A stretch of DNA of 64,000 nucleotides from Oscarella lobularis (lineage: Eukaryota; Porifera; Homoscleromorpha; Homosclerophorida; Oscarellidae), in the NCBI RefSeq assembly GCF_947507565.1, contig NC_089179.1:2621747-2685746 (forward strand), given 5' to 3'. A program made the position numbers and the translations under genes. Shown here piece by piece: positions 61,890 through 64,000 of this stretch (positions are counted from its first letter, which is position 1; each line of letters begins with the position of its first letter). The notes below the pieces were generated by a model, which was given only the letters and a program-made list of their open reading frames with translations, was not told the DNA's origin and ran no database searches.

Positions 61890-62200
61890 CGTCTTAAGCG
61901 ACGTCTTGAGCGCCGCGCTTCAACTCCTGCAAGAATTTCTCCAACCCATGCAAAACCAATGCGTTAGCTCTTTCGTTGTCACGGTTGCACAAAGGGCAAC
62001 GCTTTTGACCGTTGGTATCGCTGCATACATCGACACATACAAGCAACCGACGATTCTCTGGCAGCAAATGGCTGCCATTGGTGGCGGTGTGATTGGAGCT
62101 GCTTGGCAAATAGCGCACTTGAAAGTTTCATTGACGATGTGAGTCTTCTTCGGTCTGTTCTAGTTGTCGTCATCTGACAAGACGCTTCTCTTGCGACGAG
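61890..62200 (-). pseudogene. RING-like zinc-finger fragment
   Basis: On the minus strand: ETFKCAICQAAPITPPPMAA, ICCQRIVGC, then after a frame change CSDTNGQKRCPLCNRDNERA and a helical tail to 61890. The spacing C-x2-C...CC-x5-C...C-x2-C is like a RING/U-box-type finger of a family common in invertebrates (…IGCxxC…CPxCR…). The frame change between the two halves and a TAG upstream suggest a broken gene, though short introns could also explain them. Confidence 0.4.
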
Positions 62201-62580
62201 TGACGCGAACTGTTTCTTTTTCGGTGTTAGAGGACGAAAAGCAGAGAACAAGGTCCTCCTCAGGAGCAGCAAATATATTTCGCGCCGGTGCACCCCAAAA
62301 CGCAAGCCCTTCGATAATATATATTGGAAAATTGTCATAGTAATCAAAGGCTTACCGCGAGTGCCAGTCATATCTTAAATTTGTCATTGTTGTTAAGGAT
62401 AACGAGATCGTCCTTTCCAAAAGTCTGTCGAACAGTAATGTATCGAACGTTTGCCGTGTCTTCGCTAACGGAGACATGACATTGCGTCTGCACGGGAGAG
62501 ACCGCAAGAAGACAGATTTTGTGCGCGTTTTCTCTTTTCCTTTGCGCGACAGGCGCTTGTGTAGTGAAGGGCACTCCAGG
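62201..62580. other. Stretch without a supported gene
   Basis: No family motif. It includes a short ATATATAT run near 62317. Confidence 0.4.
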
Positions 62581-62804
62581 ACATTTGTGTCTTTTAATTA
62601 GTTAAGTGAAGGCGGCCGGTGATTGGTGGCTGTGTGCATGTGCGAATAGGGGGAGTCTGTGCGTGTGCTTGCAGTCGAGCGTGTGTGTGCGAGCAGTGAA
62701 GTTCAATAAAAACGCAGACGGATTCGAGATCGAGCCGAGCGGGTGAAACGTACGACGACGACAAAACGACGACGATCGATACGCGAAGAGGCGACAACGT
62801 TAAA

Positions 62805-62850
62805 TTGGCGACAGGAGTGGAATTCGAACCCACGCCTCCGACGAGACCGG
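62805..62850 (+). promoter_or_regulatory. Extended tRNA-Ser-like primer binding site of element 4
   Basis: TGGCGACAGGAGTGGAATTC followed by GAACCCACGCC and CTCCGACGAGACC reads, in reverse, as CCA, acceptor strand, T arm with TTCGAAT loop, and a long variable arm: the 3' half of a class II (serine-type) tRNA. At about 43 nt it is far longer than a usual PBS. It is not a tRNA gene because the 5' half is absent. Confidence 0.6.
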
Positions 62851-62859
62851 TGAAAAATC

Positions 62860-64000
62860 ATGGACGGCGGACAGAACGCGCAACCGAATGCGCCAGCGAA
62901 CAACGACGGAGGCGGCAGACAGAACGAGCAACCGAATGCGCAAGCAAACGGACTCGGCCAGAACGCGGGCGGCGGGCAAAACGTGGGGGTGGCAAACGCG
63001 CCACCAAACACGAATGCCCCGCCACCGAACCCAAATGTGCCGCGGAACCCGAACGCGGAAGAAGGACAGCGAGTCAACGTCATACAGCGACAGGCGGCGA
63101 CGCCAGATAAATTTTCTGACGGCGAATTCCAGCGATGGATCCGCCAATTCGAAGCCTGCAGCGACGCGAACATATGGGACGACGCCATGCGACGTCGGAT
63201 GCTTCCGACGTTTCTCAAGGATCGCGCGTGGGCGATTTCGAGAGCGTGCAGCGAGGCGGTGCGGCGTATCAGCAGTTAAGAGACGCTCTCAGTCGTTCGT
63301 TCGTGCCGGACACGCGAGAGCAGCAACGATTGGCAAGTCGGCAGCTAGGCGAGCGAGCGTGGAAGACGCACGAGTCGATCGCGCAGTACGCGCGCGAAAT
63401 CGAGCGACTGTTGAACAAAGCGCTTTCAAATCTCGACGACGCGACAAGAGAAGATCAGCTGATTAAAAATTTGTCGCCGGACTACCCGGAGAAATCAGTT
63501 TCGAGCTGGAGGTGAACCCGTTCGACACGTTCGACCAGACGATTACGCGCGGCGGAGCTGATGCTGCTTTGCCAAAAACGATCTGGCGATCGGACATCTG
63601 GTTCTCCGTATCGAGGAGGACACCGATCGAAAGAGCGAAGTGCGGTGCGCGTAAGCGCAGTTGTGGTGGCGCAGGATCCACAAGTTGCGGCGCTTCAAGA
63701 AAGGATGAAAAGAATCGAAACCATGCCGAAGGGCGATTCGCGCGAAAACGAGGCCGAGGCGCGACGGCGAAGTGAGACTCGCTCCTGTTCTAATTGCGGA
63801 AAAGATGGCCACCTGGCGAGGGAATGCAGCGAAGAAGCGACGCGAAAGTGTTTTCATTGCGACGAAGCGGGTCGCATCCACAGCCCTATAAAAGAGAGCT
63901 GCGACAACCCCGTACATGGGCGCGATTTTGTGTCCAGCTTCGCGAGTTTAGGCACATCGTACCGCTTGCGGGATGCGTTAGAGCAGCTGCCCGAAAAACA
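62860..64000 (+). pseudogene. gag: gag of gypsy-like element 4, frameshifted
   Basis: ATG at 62860 opens MDGGQNAQPNAPANNDGGG and an Asn/Pro-rich leader. The capsid-like region is ATPDKFSDGEFQRWIRQFEA, DAMRRRMLPTFLKDRAW. A frameshift near 63230 leads to GGAAYQQLRDALSRSFVPDT and YAREIERLLNKALSNL; another near 63510 leads to two CCHC knuckles, CSNCGKDGHLARECSEE (intact) and CFHCDEAGRIHSPIKESC (altered spacing). It runs into the window end with no protease yet seen. Confidence 0.75.

Larger units (their letters stand above)
62590..64000 (+). mobile_element. Gypsy-like element 4: 5' LTR end, PBS and gag (runs off the window)
   Basis: A GT-rich presumed LTR with AATAAA near 62706 is followed by a tRNA-like PBS at 62805, then a Gag frame and two zinc knuckles. 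The element continues beyond base 64000. The LTR start cannot be fixed without the other copy. Confidence 0.65.

Noticed and set aside
62805-62850. A tRNA gene
   Set aside because: Only the 3' half of a tRNA-like sequence, in antisense, directly before gag; it is a primer binding site.

Overview
This window is eukaryotic genomic DNA, most likely from an early-branching animal such as a sponge or a similar marine invertebrate. The evidence is GT-AG introns of about 45-70 bp, exons resembling CSL/RBPJ (the Notch-pathway transcription factor), a TKL-like kinase, a HIRAN-domain gene, and an animal-type mix of transposons. There are no operons, ribosome binding sites, rRNA genes, tRNA genes or CRISPR arrays. 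The taxonomic call is an inference from gene style, not a match to a known genome.

The window is almost wall-to-wall mobile elements, many nested. Left part (1-23.5 kb): a Mutator-like gene fragment beside gypsy element 1 (644-5102, with unusually short LTRs); minisatellite and hexamer arrays; a truncated gypsy element (3) that cut off an integrase-like (rva_4-type) gene; a degenerate element with inverted repeats and a satellite end (about 9.13-11.99 kb); a pogo-like fragment; a HIRAN-domain gene split by hAT element 3; a foldback repeat; a Merlin/ISXO2 fragment; a broken CSL copy; satellite arrays; and a Helitron fragment. Middle (23.6-35.2 kb): a pogo-type element with inverted repeats of about 400 bp and a TA target duplication, carrying gypsy element 2 inside its right repeat; then Tc1/mariner and hAT remnants, a one-pass membrane-protein tail, and a second, inverted CSL copy.

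Right part (35.3-60.8 kb): two Helitrons lie head to tail with zero bases between them (B 52576-60826, C 35266-52575, both on the minus strand). Helitron C carries hAT element 2 in its Rep gene and a 9.0-kb DNA transposon (36227-45252) in its RPA gene. That transposon is the most unusual object here. It has 22-bp perfect terminal inverted repeats, arrays of a 14-bp repeat at its ends and a 7-bp target duplication. Its two genes converge: a multi-exon DDE integrase-like gene that reads intact, and a protein-kinase gene. Both start beside a perfect GAAnnTTCnnGAA heat-shock-type element. The kinase gene is itself split by hAT element 1, whose 865-residue transposase is uninterrupted. The window ends with a minisatellite, a RING-like fragment and the start of gypsy-like element 4.

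Most genes here serve their own element: Helitron Rep/helicase plus RPA for rolling-circle transposition, Gag-Pol for retrotransposition, DDE transposases for cut and paste. Eight-bp (hAT), 5-bp (gypsy), TA (pogo) and 7-bp (integrase-kinase element) duplications let the insertion order be read directly from the sequence.
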